Assembly: GCF_014851565.1 (NCBI RefSeq)
Contig: NZ_JACVAA010000008.1
Span: 62,001-126,000, forward strand
Direction of reading: 5' to 3'
DNA length: 64,000 nucleotides
Origin: Pseudomonas sp. PDM15
Lineage (GTDB): Bacteria; Pseudomonadota; Gammaproteobacteria; Pseudomonadales; Pseudomonadaceae
How positions within the stretch are numbered: position 1 is the first letter of the stretch; the number at the start of each line of letters is the position of its first letter. The notes below the pieces were generated by a model that had not been told where the DNA came from, searched no databases, and saw only the letters and a list, made by a program, of their open reading frames with translations. Made by a program: the position numbers and the translations under genes. Below, piece by piece: positions 33,822-43,800 of this stretch.

Positions 33822-33850
33822 CGAAGCGCCGCTCATCGAGCGGCGTTTTG
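33822..33850 (+). terminator. hairpin terminator between the two tRNA pairs
   Basis: CGCCGCTC-ATC-GAGCGGCG followed by TTTTG lies just after tRNA-Gly copy 1. If efficient, the second pair needs its own promoter or partial read-through. Confidence 0.7.
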
Positions 33851-33919
33851 ATTAGAGTTCCAAGGTCGGTGGTAACATCGGCTGGAAACACCGGGAAGCT
33901 GTTGTAAGCTCCGGGCCAC

Positions 33920-33995
33920 GTCCCCTTCGTCTAGTGGCCTAGGACACCGCCCTTTCACGGCGGTAACAGGGGTTCGAGTCCCCTAGGGGACGCCA
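33920..33995 (+). tRNA. tRNA-Glu (UUC), copy 2
   Basis: Identical in sequence to the tRNA-Glu at 33663-33738. The 20 bp before it (TAAGCTCCGGGCCAC) also resemble the leader of copy 1 (CAAGCTCCTGGCCAC), which marks a segmental duplication. Confidence 0.98.
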
Positions 33996-34012
33996 TTTTT
34001 ACCAAGTTGCAT

Positions 34013-34088
<76 letters not shown>

Positions 34089-34095
34089 AATTCAC

Positions 34096-34124
34096 GAAAC
34101 GCCACCCCATCGGGTGGCGTTTTC
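34096..34124 (+). terminator. terminator of the tRNA cluster
   Basis: AACGCCACCC-CATC-GGGTGGCGTT followed by TTCGTTT lies 10 bp after the last tRNA. Confidence 0.85.
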
Positions 34125-34145
34125 GTTTGTGCGCGATTCAGCCAT

Positions 34146-34183
34146 GAAAAAAGGCCCGCCGGCGATGCCGTGCGGGCCTTTTC
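34146..34183. terminator. bidirectional terminator before the convergent 136-aa gene
   Basis: AAAAGGCCCGC (34149-34159) pairs with GCGGGCCTTTT (34172-34182) around a 12-nt loop, with A and T runs on the two sides. It mainly serves the leftward 136-aa gene. Confidence 0.8.
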
Positions 34184-34195
34184 GTTACTGGAGGC

Positions 34196-34606
34196 TCAAT
34201 GCTTGGCGCTGTCGCCCGGCAGTGCCAGCAGCTGCTTCTCGCGGTTCCAGTCGAATGGCTCGTCGTTCTGTTCAGCCTCGAAGCGGCGCTCGTCGAGGCG
34301 CTGGAACAATTCGATCTCTTCATCCGGCATGAAATGCAGGCAGTCGCCGCCGAAGAACCACAGCAGGTCGCGCGGGACCAGGTGGGCGATCTGCGGGTAG
34401 CGGTGGAACACCTGACTGATGATGTCCTGGCCCAGGTACAGGCTGCTCTCCGGATCCGCCGGCAGCTGGGCCACCAGCTCGTCGAAGCGCTCGAGGAACA
34501 GCGCGTGGGTGTCGTCTTCCACCTGCTCGGCCTCGCCCAGGGCGACCAGGATGCCGCGCAGATGGGCGAGCAGGGCGAGGTGGTGGTCGAGGTAGGCAGT
34601 GGCCAT
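34196..34606 (-). CDS. conserved hypothetical protein, 136 aa
   Basis: The sequence is soluble and helical (AYLDHHLALLAHLRGILVAL, HALFLERFDELVAQLPADPE) with a conserved-looking centre, FHRYPQIAHLVPRDLLWFFGGDCLHFMPDEE. The PRDLLWFFGGDCLHFM segment is distinctive, but no named domain was recognised. Close homologs beside fadE and the tRNA cluster are known in Pseudomonas by recollection. It is downstream of, and on the same strand as, nothing closer than fadE's start region, and it has its own 72-bp gap to the fadE stop. Confidence 0.7.
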   Translation of the reverse strand: MATAYLDHHLALLAHLRGILVALGEAEQVEDDTHALFLERFDELVAQLPADPESSLYLGQDIISQVFHRYPQIAHLVPRDLLWFFGGDCLHFMPDEEIELFQRLDERRFEAEQNDEPFDWNREKQLLALPGDSAKH

Positions 34607-34677
34607 AACGATGTCCTGTAAAACGAAAACGGGCGCGGAGTATAAGGCTCCGCGCCCGCGCTGTCCCGAACGGGGGC

Positions 34678-37128
34678 TCAGCGGACCTTGCCGCGGCTCA
34701 GCTTGAGGTCGTCCTTGGCGAAGTCGTCCACGTCGATCACACGGCGCCGCGCCGTTTCAGCCCGGCGCAGCTGTTCGGCCTCCTCGGCAGTCAGCTGTTG
34801 CTCGCGCAGGGCCGCGTCGATTTCATGCTCGCCGGGCTGTAACTGCAGACCGGCCTTGAGCGCCTTGTGCAGCTTGCGCTGGGCCGGTACGGCGCCGTCG
34901 AGCAGGTCGACCGCCTGCTGCAGGGCGGCGATCGGGTCGTTGACGCCCTGCGGTCGATAGCAGCCGTCGAGCAGGCTCTCCAGGGCCAGGTCGCCGCGGG
35001 GACGGCCGAGAATGGCGGCGACCTCGGCGTCCAGTTCGTCGCTCGGTCCACGATGGCGCCGGCCGAGAGGGAAGACCAAGATACGCAGCAGGCAGCCGAA
35101 CAGACGGTTGGGGAAGTTGCCCAGCAGATCGTCCAGCGCCTGCTCGGCGAGGCCGAGATTTTCCTCCAGGGCCCAGCGCAGCAGCGGTTGCAGCGGTTCG
35201 GGGTTGCCCAGGTCGTGGTAGCGCTTGAGCGCGGCGCTACCCAGATAGAGGTGGCTGAGCACATCGCCGAGGCGCGCGGACAAGCGCTCGCGGCGCTTCA
35301 GCTCGCCACCCAGCAGCATCATGCTGCTGTCGGCCAGCAGGGCGAAGGCCGCGGCCAGACGGTTCAGCGCGCGGAAATAGGGGCGGCTGAGATTGTCGCC
35401 GGGCACGTTGCCAAAGCTGCTCAGGGTCAGGCCATGCAGCAGGGCGCCTGCAGCGTTGCCGACAGCGAAGCCCACGTGCCTGAGCAGCAGGTCGTCGAAC
35501 TCCAACAGCGCCTGCTCATGGTCCTCGCGACCCGCCAGGGCCATTTCGTCCAGCACGAAGGGATGGCAACGGATGGCGCCCTGGCCGAAGATCATCAGGT
35601 TGCGCGAGAGGATGTTGGCGCCCTCGACCGTGATCGACACCGGCACGCCCTGCCAGGCCCGGGCCAGATAGTTGTTCGGGCCCATGATGATGGCCTTGCC
35701 GCCATGCACGTCCATGGCGTGGCCGATGCACTCGCGGCCACGTTCGGTCAGGTGGTACTTGAGGATGGCCGACAGCACCGAGGGCTTCTCGCCCAGGTCC
35801 ACCGCGCTGGCGGTGAGGGTGCGCGCCGCATCCATCATCCAGGCGTTGCCGCCGATGCGCGCCAGCGCCTCCTGTATGCCTTCGAAGGCCGCCAGCGGCA
35901 CGCCGAACTGCTCGCGTACGCGGCAGTACTGGCCGCTGACCAGGCTCGACATTTTCGCCGCGCCGGTACCGCCAGCGGGCAGGGAGATGGAGCGGCCCAC
36001 GGACAGGCAGTTCATCAGCATCATCCAGCCCTTGCCGAGGTATTCCTGGCCGCCGATCAGGCAGCTCAACGGTACAAACACGTCCTTGCCCGAGTTGGGG
36101 CCGTTCATGAAGGCGGCGCCGAGCGGCAAGTGACGGCGGCCGATTTCCACGCCGGGGATGTCGGTGGGAATCAGCGCCAGGCTGATGCCGAGGTCTTCCT
36201 GGTCGCCCAGCAGATGGTCCGGGTCATAGGCCTTGAAGGCCAGGCCGAGCAGGGTGGCGACCGGGCCCAGTGTGATGTAGCGCTTCTCCCAGGTCAGGCG
36301 TAGGCCGAGCACTTCCTCGCCATTCCACTGGCCGCGGCAGACGATGCCGGTGTCCGGCATGGCGCCGGCGTCGGAGCCGGCCAACGGGCCGGTAAGGGCG
36401 AAGCAGGGGATTTCCTCGCCGCGAGCCAGGCGCGGCAGGTAGTGCTGGCGCTGTTCGTCGGTGCCGTAGTGCAGCAGCAGCTCGGCCGGGCCGAGGGAGT
36501 TGGGCACCATCACGGTGGAGGCGAGGTCGCCGGAGCGGGTCGACAGCTTCATCACCACCTGGGAGTGGGCATAGGCGGAGAAGCCCTTGCCGCCATATTC
36601 CTTGGGAATGATCAGGCCGAAGAAACCGTTGCTCTTGATGTGCTGCCAGGCCTTCTCGGGCAGGTCCAGCTGCTGGCCGATCTCCCAGTCGCTGACCATG
36701 GCGCACAGCTCTTCTACTGGGCCATCTAGAAAGGCGCGCTCTTCGTCGCTGAGCTTGGCGGCCGGGTAGTTCAGCAGTATGTCCCAATCCGGGCGGCCGC
36801 TGAACAGCTGGCCATCCCACCACACGGTGCCGGCCTCTATGGCGTCGCGCTCGGTGGCGGACATCGGTGGCAGTACCTTCTGGAACCAGCCGAACAGCGG
36901 GCCGGTGATCAGCTTGCGGCGCAGCTCCGGCAGTGCGAGGGGAATGGCCACGCCGAGCCACAGCAGCCAGAGCAGCAGCTCCAGCCAGTCCGGCGCATCA
37001 GCGAACAGACCGAGCAGGATCAGGTAGCCGGCCACGATGCCCAGGGCGGGCAGGGCGGCCATGCGGGAATAGGCCAGGTAGGCGACGCCGAACAACAGAA
37101 TCAGTAACCAGACAGCGAGCATGCGCAA
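34678..37128 (-). CDS. fadE: FadE-type acyl-CoA dehydrogenase, 816 aa
   Basis: Two N-terminal hydrophobic helices (residues about 4-60) anchor the protein, as in E. coli FadE (814 aa). The acyl-CoA dehydrogenase core follows: IIPKEYGGKGFSAYAHSQVV, FALTGPLAGSDAGAMPDTG (FAD/substrate region), GRSISLPAGGTGAAKMSSLV and a flavin-binding VHGGKAIIMGPNNYLARAWQ segment. The last 300 residues are the DUF1974 extension of FadE. It catalyses the first step of fatty-acid beta-oxidation. Transcription is leftward, divergent from the transglutaminase-like gene. Confidence 0.93.
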   Translation of the reverse strand: MRMLAVWLLILLFGVAYLAYSRMAALPALGIVAGYLILLGLFADAPDWLELLLWLLWLGVAIPLALPELRRKLITGPLFGWFQKVLPPMSATERDAIEAGTVWWDGQLFSGRPDWDILLNYPAAKLSDEERAFLDGPVEELCAMVSDWEIGQQLDLPEKAWQHIKSNGFFGLIIPKEYGGKGFSAYAHSQVVMKLSTRSGDLASTVMVPNSLGPAELLLHYGTDEQRQHYLPRLARGEEIPCFALTGPLAGSDAGAMPDTGIVCRGQWNGEEVLGLRLTWEKRYITLGPVATLLGLAFKAYDPDHLLGDQEDLGISLALIPTDIPGVEIGRRHLPLGAAFMNGPNSGKDVFVPLSCLIGGQEYLGKGWMMLMNCLSVGRSISLPAGGTGAAKMSSLVSGQYCRVREQFGVPLAAFEGIQEALARIGGNAWMMDAARTLTASAVDLGEKPSVLSAILKYHLTERGRECIGHAMDVHGGKAIIMGPNNYLARAWQGVPVSITVEGANILSRNLMIFGQGAIRCHPFVLDEMALAGREDHEQALLEFDDLLLRHVGFAVGNAAGALLHGLTLSSFGNVPGDNLSRPYFRALNRLAAAFALLADSSMMLLGGELKRRERLSARLGDVLSHLYLGSAALKRYHDLGNPEPLQPLLRWALEENLGLAEQALDDLLGNFPNRLFGCLLRILVFPLGRRHRGPSDELDAEVAAILGRPRGDLALESLLDGCYRPQGVNDPIAALQQAVDLLDGAVPAQRKLHKALKAGLQLQPGEHEIDAALREQQLTAEEAEQLRRAETARRRVIDVDDFAKDDLKLSRGKVR

Positions 37129-37236
37129 TCCTCCATGAGGCCGGCCTTGGCGGTAAGGCCGGCGAGCTTGGCCGGATCGTCGTGCACCGGCGCGATAGGC
37201 CTGGATAGACTGGGGGCAATCCCCTGGAGAACCCTG

Positions 37237-37911
37237 ATGCAGTCCAGCCTTCTACCCAGCCGCTTCGTGGATAGTGACCACCCCAGGGTAGTCGAGTTCG
37301 CCGAACGTTCGCGCGGCGCTAGCCGCGACCCGCGCGAGCAGGCCGTGAGCCTGTACTACGCGGTGCGCGACCAGATCCGCTACAACCCTTACGTCTTCAG
37401 CCCCGATCACGAGACGCTCAAGGCCAGCCATGCGCTGGCGGCGGGCGAGTCCTACTGCGTGCCCAAGGCTCTGCTGCTGGCGGCCTGCGCCCGGCATTGC
37501 GGGATACCGGCGCGCATCGGCCTGGCCGATGTGCGCAACCACCTTTCCACCCCACGCCTGATCGAGATGCTGCGCAGCGAGGTGTTCGCCATGCACGGCT
37601 ACACCGAGCTGTTCCTAGAGGGCAAATGGGTCAAGGCCACGCCGGCGTTCAACCTGGCGCTGTGCCAGATGTTCAAGGTGGCGCCGCTGGAGTTCGATGG
37701 GCACAGCGACAGCGTGTTCCATCCCTTCAATGCCGAGGGCGCGCGCTACATGGAATACCTGACCCACCATGGCCAGTTCGACGATCTGCCGCTGGAGCTT
37801 TTCTTCGGTCATCTGCGCCAGTGCTACCCGCACCTGTTCGAGGAAGGTTCGGCCTTCCTGCGTGGCGATCTGCAGGCGGAGGCCGCCGCCATAAAGGAAT
37901 TCGATAGTTAA
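37237..37911 (+). CDS. transglutaminase-like cysteine-protease-fold protein, 224 aa
   Basis: The transglutaminase-like core has a Cys in AAGESYCVPKALLLAACARH, a His in MHGYTELFLEGKWVKATPAF and an Asp-type position near the end of that strand region, as in the TGc superfamily (Cys-His-Asp). ALYYAVRDQIRYN-like opening (SLYYAVRDQIRYNPYVF) is typical. Many bacterial members are proteases or have unknown function. The ATG at 37237 follows TGGAGA; the longer upstream frame begins inside the fadE promoter region. Confidence 0.82.
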   Translation: MQSSLLPSRFVDSDHPRVVEFAERSRGASRDPREQAVSLYYAVRDQIRYNPYVFSPDHETLKASHALAAGESYCVPKALLLAACARHCGIPARIGLADVRNHLSTPRLIEMLRSEVFAMHGYTELFLEGKWVKATPAFNLALCQMFKVAPLEFDGHSDSVFHPFNAEGARYMEYLTHHGQFDDLPLELFFGHLRQCYPHLFEEGSAFLRGDLQAEAAAIKEFDS

Positions 37912-38031
37912 CATCGAGGCGACGGGGCTTTTTTCTTGAGGCCGGGGCGGGCAGGCTACCTGCAACGAATGGTTGCAATTACCTCTCCCGAGCCTTATCT
38001 AAGCCTTCCCCTTGCTGAGTAGCTATCTCTT

Positions 38032-38964
38032 ATGAGTTCCGCGCTGTCCATCCGGCAACTGACCAAGACCTACGCCAACGGCTTCCAGGCCCTCAAGGGC
38101 ATCGACCTCGACGTAGCCGAAGGCGACTTCTTTGCTCTGCTCGGCCCCAACGGGGCAGGCAAGTCCACCACCATCGGCATTCTCTCCACCCTGGTGAACA
38201 AGAGCGGCGGCTCGGTGGAAGTGTTCGGCCACGACCTGGACCGCGATCCGTCCAGGCTCAAGCGCTGCCTCGGCGTGGTGCCACAGGAATTCAACTTCAG
38301 CCAGTTCGAGAAGGTCTTCGACATAGTCGTGACCCAGGCGGGCTACTACGGCATCCCGCAGAAGGTGGCCAAGGAGCGCGCCGAGCAGTATCTGACCCAG
38401 CTCGGCCTGTGGGACAAGCACAACGAGGCCGCACGCATGCTCTCCGGCGGCATGAAGCGGCGCCTGATGATCGCCCGCGCGCTGGTCCACGAGCCGCGCC
38501 TGCTGATCCTCGACGAGCCCACCGCCGGCGTGGATATCGAGCTGCGCCGCTCGATGTGGAGCTTCCTCACCGAGCTGAACCAGAAGGGCATCACCATCAT
38601 CCTTACCACCCACTACCTGGAAGAGGCAGAGCAGCTGTGCCGCCACATCGGCATCATCGACCACGGCAGCATCGTCGAGAACACCAGCATGAAGGCGCTG
38701 CTCAAGACCCTGCACGTGGAGACCTTCCTGCTTGATCTCAAGGAGTCGCAACTGGTGCCGCCGCAGCTGCAGGGCTACCCGGCGACGCTGGTCGACCACC
38801 ACACCCTGGAGGTACAGGTGGAGAAGAGCCTGGGCATCACCGAGCTGTTCCGCCAGCTGGCGGCGCAGAACATCGAGGTGCTGAGCCTGCGCAACAAGAG
38901 CAACCGTCTCGAGGAGCTGTTCGTGTCCCTGGTCGAGAAGAATCTGGCGAAGGTGGCGAAATGA
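38032..38964 (+). CDS. ABC transporter ATP-binding protein (ABC-2 exporter type), 310 aa
   Basis: The ATPase shows Walker A LLGPNGAGKSTTIGIL (about residues 37-52), the Q-loop VVPQEFNF, the signature MLSGGMKRRLMIARAL, Walker B LLILDEPTAGVD and the H-loop TTHYLEEAE. The C-terminal 80 residues form the extension common in DrrA/NodI/YadG-type exporters. It overlaps the permease gene by 4 bp. The cargo is unknown; the pair resembles E. coli YadG/YadH. Confidence 0.93.
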   Translation: MSSALSIRQLTKTYANGFQALKGIDLDVAEGDFFALLGPNGAGKSTTIGILSTLVNKSGGSVEVFGHDLDRDPSRLKRCLGVVPQEFNFSQFEKVFDIVVTQAGYYGIPQKVAKERAEQYLTQLGLWDKHNEAARMLSGGMKRRLMIARALVHEPRLLILDEPTAGVDIELRRSMWSFLTELNQKGITIILTTHYLEEAEQLCRHIGIIDHGSIVENTSMKALLKTLHVETFLLDLKESQLVPPQLQGYPATLVDHHTLEVQVEKSLGITELFRQLAAQNIEVLSLRNKSNRLEELFVSLVEKNLAKVAK

Positions 38965-39740
38965 GCCCGGAACTCGCCTCCAACTGGGTCGCCCTGCAAA
39001 CCATCGTGCGCCGCGAAGTGCGGCGCTTCATGCGCATCTGGGCGCAGACCCTGCTGCCGCCGGCCATCACCATGGCCCTGTACTTCGTGATCTTCGGCCG
39101 CCTGATCGGCAGTCAGGTCGGCGGAGTGGGGCAGTACTCCTACATGGAGTTCATCGTGCCAGGGCTGATCATGATGTCGGTGATCACCAACTCCTACAGC
39201 AACGTGGTCTCCAGCTTCTTCAGCAGCAAGTTCCAGCGCAATGTCGAGGAGCTGCTGGTGTCGCCGGTATCGCCGCACACCATCCTCATCGGCTACACCA
39301 TCGGCGGCGCCCTGCGCGGCCTGGCCGTGGCCTTCATCGTCACCCTGCTGTCGCTGTTCTTCACTCAGCTGCAGGTGCACCACCTGGGCGTGACGGTGCT
39401 GGTGATACTGCTCACCGCGATCACCTTCTCCCTGGGCGGCTTCATCAACGCCGTGTATGCGCGCAACTTCGACGATATCTCGATCATCCCGACCTTCGTG
39501 CTGACGCCGCTGACCTACCTGGGCGGGGTGTTCTACTCGATCAGCCTGCTGCCCGAGTTCTGGCAGCACGTGTCGCTGGTCAACCCGATCCTGCATATGG
39601 TCAATGCGTTCAGGTACGGGATTCTCGGCGTGTCCGACATCAATATCGGCATCGCCATCGGCATGATGTTGTTGGCCAGCACGGTGCTGTACATCGTCTG
39701 CATCCGCCTGCTGAAGAGCGGCCGCGGCATGCGTCAGTAA
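38961..39740 (+). CDS. ABC-2 type permease, 259 aa
   Basis: Six membrane segments typical of ABC2_membrane proteins are present (LLPPAITMALYFVIFGRLIG, FIVPGLIMMSVITNSYSNVV, IGGALRGLAVAFIVTLLSLF and others), with the signature FQRNVEELLVSPVSPHTILI between helices 2 and 3 and a C-terminal LGGVFYSISLLPEFW. It pairs with the upstream ATPase through an ATGA overlap. Architecture is closest to YadH/NodJ. Confidence 0.92.
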   Translation: MSPELASNWVALQTIVRREVRRFMRIWAQTLLPPAITMALYFVIFGRLIGSQVGGVGQYSYMEFIVPGLIMMSVITNSYSNVVSSFFSSKFQRNVEELLVSPVSPHTILIGYTIGGALRGLAVAFIVTLLSLFFTQLQVHHLGVTVLVILLTAITFSLGGFINAVYARNFDDISIIPTFVLTPLTYLGGVFYSISLLPEFWQHVSLVNPILHMVNAFRYGILGVSDINIGIAIGMMLLASTVLYIVCIRLLKSGRGMRQ

Positions 39741-39821
39741 GCATCGGGTAACACAATCGGCGGTCGGCAACGGCGCCGTCCGCCGTTAGACTCGACCGAT
39801 CGGACAATAAGAGGTTGAGTG

Positions 39822-40841
39822 ATGACTGCCCGCCGCGCCGTTCTGCTGTTCGCGACCCTGTGCCTGGCCAGTCCCCTGCGCGCCGAACAGGCGCCTCTGG
39901 TAGAAGTGGCGCAGCCCGAACGCACCCTGGTGCGCGACGAACTGATCACCTTCGGCTCGCTGCGCTCGGACGAGTCGACCATGATCCGCCCGGAAGTGGA
40001 GGGCCGCCTCGCCACCCTGCATTTCCAGGAGGGCCAGGCGGTGAAGGCCGGCGATCTGCTGGTCGGCCTCGACGATGCCATCGCCCGCGCCGAACTGGCC
40101 CAGGCCCGCGCCAATCTTGATCTTGCCGAGAAGAGCTTCGAGCGCGCGCAGATGCTGTTCAAGCGCGGCGCCAGCAATGCGCAGGCCCTGGACGAGGCAC
40201 AGTCCCAGCAGCAGGCCGCACGCGCCAGTCTGGCGCTGTCCCAGGCGCGCCTGGACAAGACGCAGATTCGCGCGCCCTATGACGGCGTGCTCGGCCTACG
40301 CCTGGTCAGCGTCGGCGACTACCTCAGCCCCGGCGACGACATCGTCAACCTGGAAGTGCTCGACCCGCTCAAGCTGGACTTCCGCGTGCCGCAGAAGGCC
40401 GCCAGCCAGGTGCGGGTCGGCCAGGTCGTCGAGTTGTCGCTGGATGCCTACGGCGGCGAGCGCTTCCAGGGCAGGATCAGCGCCCTCAATCCGCGCCTGG
40501 ACGAGATCGGCCGCAGCCAGGCCATTCGCGCCCAGGTGGCCAACGGTGATCACCGGCTCAAGCCCGGCCAGTTCGTCAAGGTCTCGGTGATCCTCGCCGA
40601 GCGCCCGCGTGCGCTGGTGATCCCGGAAGAAGCGGTGATGCCCATGGGCCAACTGCTGTTCGTCAACCTGGTGGTGGATGGCAAGGTCGAACGCCGGCAG
40701 ATCCGCATCGGCCAGCGCCTGCGCGGCCGCGCCGAAGTGGTGGAGGGGCTGCAGGGCGACGAGACGATCATCAGCGCCGGCTGGCAGAAGGTCAGCCCCG
40801 GGCATGAGGTGCGCACCGTCCAGCGTGGGGACGGCGCATGA
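39822..40841 (+). CDS. RND efflux periplasmic adaptor (membrane fusion protein), 339 aa
   Basis: A signal peptide (AVLLFATLCLASPLRA) precedes the MFP layout: a barrel strand pair (LITFGSLRSDESTMIRPEVE), lipoyl half (LHFQEGQAVKAGDLLVGLDD), helical hairpin (about residues 85-150), second lipoyl half (KTQIRAPYDGVLGLRLVSVG) and a beta-barrel with membrane-proximal domain (LVIPEEAVMPMGQLLFVNLV). Unlike AcrA/MexA, no lipobox Cys is seen after the signal. The ATG at 39822 has AGAGG 7 nt upstream. It overlaps the permease gene by 4 bp. Confidence 0.92.
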   Translation: MTARRAVLLFATLCLASPLRAEQAPLVEVAQPERTLVRDELITFGSLRSDESTMIRPEVEGRLATLHFQEGQAVKAGDLLVGLDDAIARAELAQARANLDLAEKSFERAQMLFKRGASNAQALDEAQSQQQAARASLALSQARLDKTQIRAPYDGVLGLRLVSVGDYLSPGDDIVNLEVLDPLKLDFRVPQKAASQVRVGQVVELSLDAYGGERFQGRISALNPRLDEIGRSQAIRAQVANGDHRLKPGQFVKVSVILAERPRALVIPEEAVMPMGQLLFVNLVVDGKVERRQIRIGQRLRGRAEVVEGLQGDETIISAGWQKVSPGHEVRTVQRGDGA

Positions 40842-43800
40842 CGCTCTCCGACATCTGCATCCGCCGGCCGGTGTTCGCCACCGTGCTGTCGCTGATCATC
40901 GTGCTGCTCGGCCTGCTGGCCTATCAGCGCCTGGCGGTGCGCGAGTACCCGAACATCGACGTGCCGATCGTCACGGTCAACGTCATCTATCCCGGCGCCA
41001 GCCCCGAGATCATGGAGTCCCAGGTGGCCCAGCCGATCGAGGACGTGCTGTCGGGCATCGAGGGGCTGGACTTCGTCAGTTCCATCAGCCGCTCGGAAAA
41101 CACCCAGATCACCGCCCAGTTCCGCCTCGGCAGCAACTCCGACGAGGCAGCCAACGACGTGCGTGATCGTCTGGGCCGGGTGCGCAGTCTGCTGCCGGAC
41201 GAGATCGACGAGCCGATGGTGCAGAAGGTCGAGGCCGACGCCCAGCCGGTGGTGTGGCTGGCGTTCTACAGCGAGCGCTTCTCCGCCATGGAGATCACCG
41301 ACGTGTTGGAACGGGTGGTGCAGGATCGCCTGCAGACCATTCCCGGTGTGTCCGAGGTGCAGATCCGCGGCGCGCGCAGCTACGCCATGCGCATCTGGCT
41401 CGACCCGGAGAAGCTGGCCGCCCACGACCTCACCGTGCAGGACGTGGAGGATGCCCTGCGCCGGCAGAACGTGGAGATTCCGGCCGGGCGCATCGAGTCG
41501 GTGCAGCGCGAGTTCAGCGTGCTGTCGGAAACCGATCTGAAGACCCCGGACGAATTCAACCGGCTGATCCTCGACGATTCGCGCGGCTACCTGCTGCGCC
41601 TGTCGGACGTCGGCCATGCCGAGATCGGCGCCGCCGACGAGCGCACCGTGGTGCGCTTCAAGGGCCGGCCGGCAGTGGCGGTGGGCATGGTCAAGCAGGC
41701 CACGGCCAATCCGCTGGAAATCTCCGACGGCCTCAACCAGGCGCTGCCGGAGTTGCGCGAGCTGCTGCCGGAAGGCATGGAAATGGCGGTGGCCAACGAC
41801 AACTCGCTGTTCATCCGCGAGTCGATCAAGAACGTCCAGACCACCATCTGGGAAGCGGTGGTGCTGGTGGTGCTGATCATCTTCCTGTTCCTGCGTTCGT
41901 TGCGCGCCACGCTGATTCCGCTGGTCACTATTCCTGTGTCGCTGATCGGTGCCTGCGCACTGATGGCGTTGATGGGCTTCACGGTCAACACCCTGACCCT
42001 GCTGGCCATGGTCCTGGCCATCGGCCTGGTGGTGGACGATGCCATCGTGGTGCTGGAGAACATCCACCGGCATATCGAACAGGGGATGAGCCCCATGCGG
42101 GCCGCGTTCGTAGGCAGCCGAGAGATCGCCTTCGCGGTGATCGCCATGACCCTGACCCTGGCTGCCGTGTACGCGCCGATCGGCTTTATGCAGGGCACAT
42201 CCGGAAAACTCTTCACCGAATTCGCCTGGACCCTGGCTGGCGCCGTGCTGGTGTCCGGCTTCGTCGCCCTGACCCTGTCGCCGATGATGTGCGGCCACCT
42301 GCTCAAGGCCCATGTGCCGCAGCAGAAGCACAGCCGCTTCTACAACCTGATCGAGAGCTTCCTCAACGGACTGACCTACAACTATCGCCATCTGCTGGAG
42401 CGGGTATTGCGCGCCTGGTGGCTGGTGGTAGCGCTGCTGCTGGGCATCCTGATTCTCTGCGCCTGGCTGTTCGGCAGCCTGCGCAGCGAGCTGGCACCGA
42501 CCGAGGACACCGGCACCATCGTCGGCTCGATCAACGGCCCGGACGGCGCCACCGTCGGCTACACCAGCCGCTACGCCAAGCAGCTGGAAGCAGCCTACGC
42601 TTCGATCCCTGAGGCCAACCGCTACATGGTCATCGTCGGCTTCCCCACCGTGGCCCAGGGCTTGTCGTTCATGAAGCTGGAGGACTGGGACAAGCGCGAA
42701 CGCAGCCAATTCGAGATCCGCGACGAGCTGCTGCCCAAGCTGCAGGACATCCCCGGCGTGCGCGCCTTCCCGATCAACCGCCCGCCGCTGGGGCAGAGCG
42801 CGCGCAACCAGCCGGTCAACTTCGTGATCCGCTCCTCGTTGGAATACGCCGAGCTGCAGCAGTACGTCGACCAATTGCTGGCCGAAGTGCGCGGCTATCC
42901 GGGGCTGGAGAGCCTGGACACCGACCTCAAGCTCAACACGCCGCAGCTCAAGGTCACGGTCAACCGCGAGCAGGCGGTGGCGGTGGGTACCGACGTGGCC
43001 ACCATCGGTCGCAGCATGGAGAGCCTGTTCGGCAGCCGCCAGGTGACCCGCTTCAAGCAGAACGGCGAGCAGTACGACGTGCTGGTGCAGCTGCAGGATG
43101 TGGACCGCAGCAACCCCGAGGATCTCAACCGCGTCTACGTGCGCGGGCGGGGCGACAACATGGTGCAGCTCTCCAACCTGATCGAGGTACGCGAGACGGT
43201 GGCGCCGCGCGAGCTCAACCACTTCAACCAGCTGCGCGCGGTGACGGTCACCGCCAATGTCGGCTCCGGCTATACCCTGGGTGAGGCGCTGGACCACCTG
43301 GAAGAGAAGGCTCGGGGCATCTTCCCGGCGGACACCCAGTTCGACTACACCGGCACCTCCCGCGACTTCAAGGATTCCAGTAGCGGTGTGGCGCTGATCT
43401 TCGTGCTGGCGCTGGTGTTCATTTTCCTGGTGCTGGCGGCGCAGTTCGAGAGCTTCTTCGACCCGCTGATCATCCTGCTCAGCGTGCCGCTGTCGATGGC
43501 CGGCGCGCTGCTGGCGCTCAAGCTGTTCGGCGGTACCCTGAACATCTACTCGCAGGTGGGCCTGGTGACGCTGATCGGGCTGATCACCAAGCACGGCATT
43601 CTTATCGTCGAGTTCGCCAACCACCTGCTGCGCGAGGGGCGCGAGCTGGGCGACGCGGTGCTGGAAGCGGCTGTGCAGCGCCTGCGGCCGATCCTGATGA
43701 CCACCGGCGCCATGGTCCTCGGCTCGCTGCCCCTGGCCATCGCCAGCGGCGCCGGCGCCGAGAGCCGCCAGCAGATCGGCATGGTCATAGTCGGTGGCCT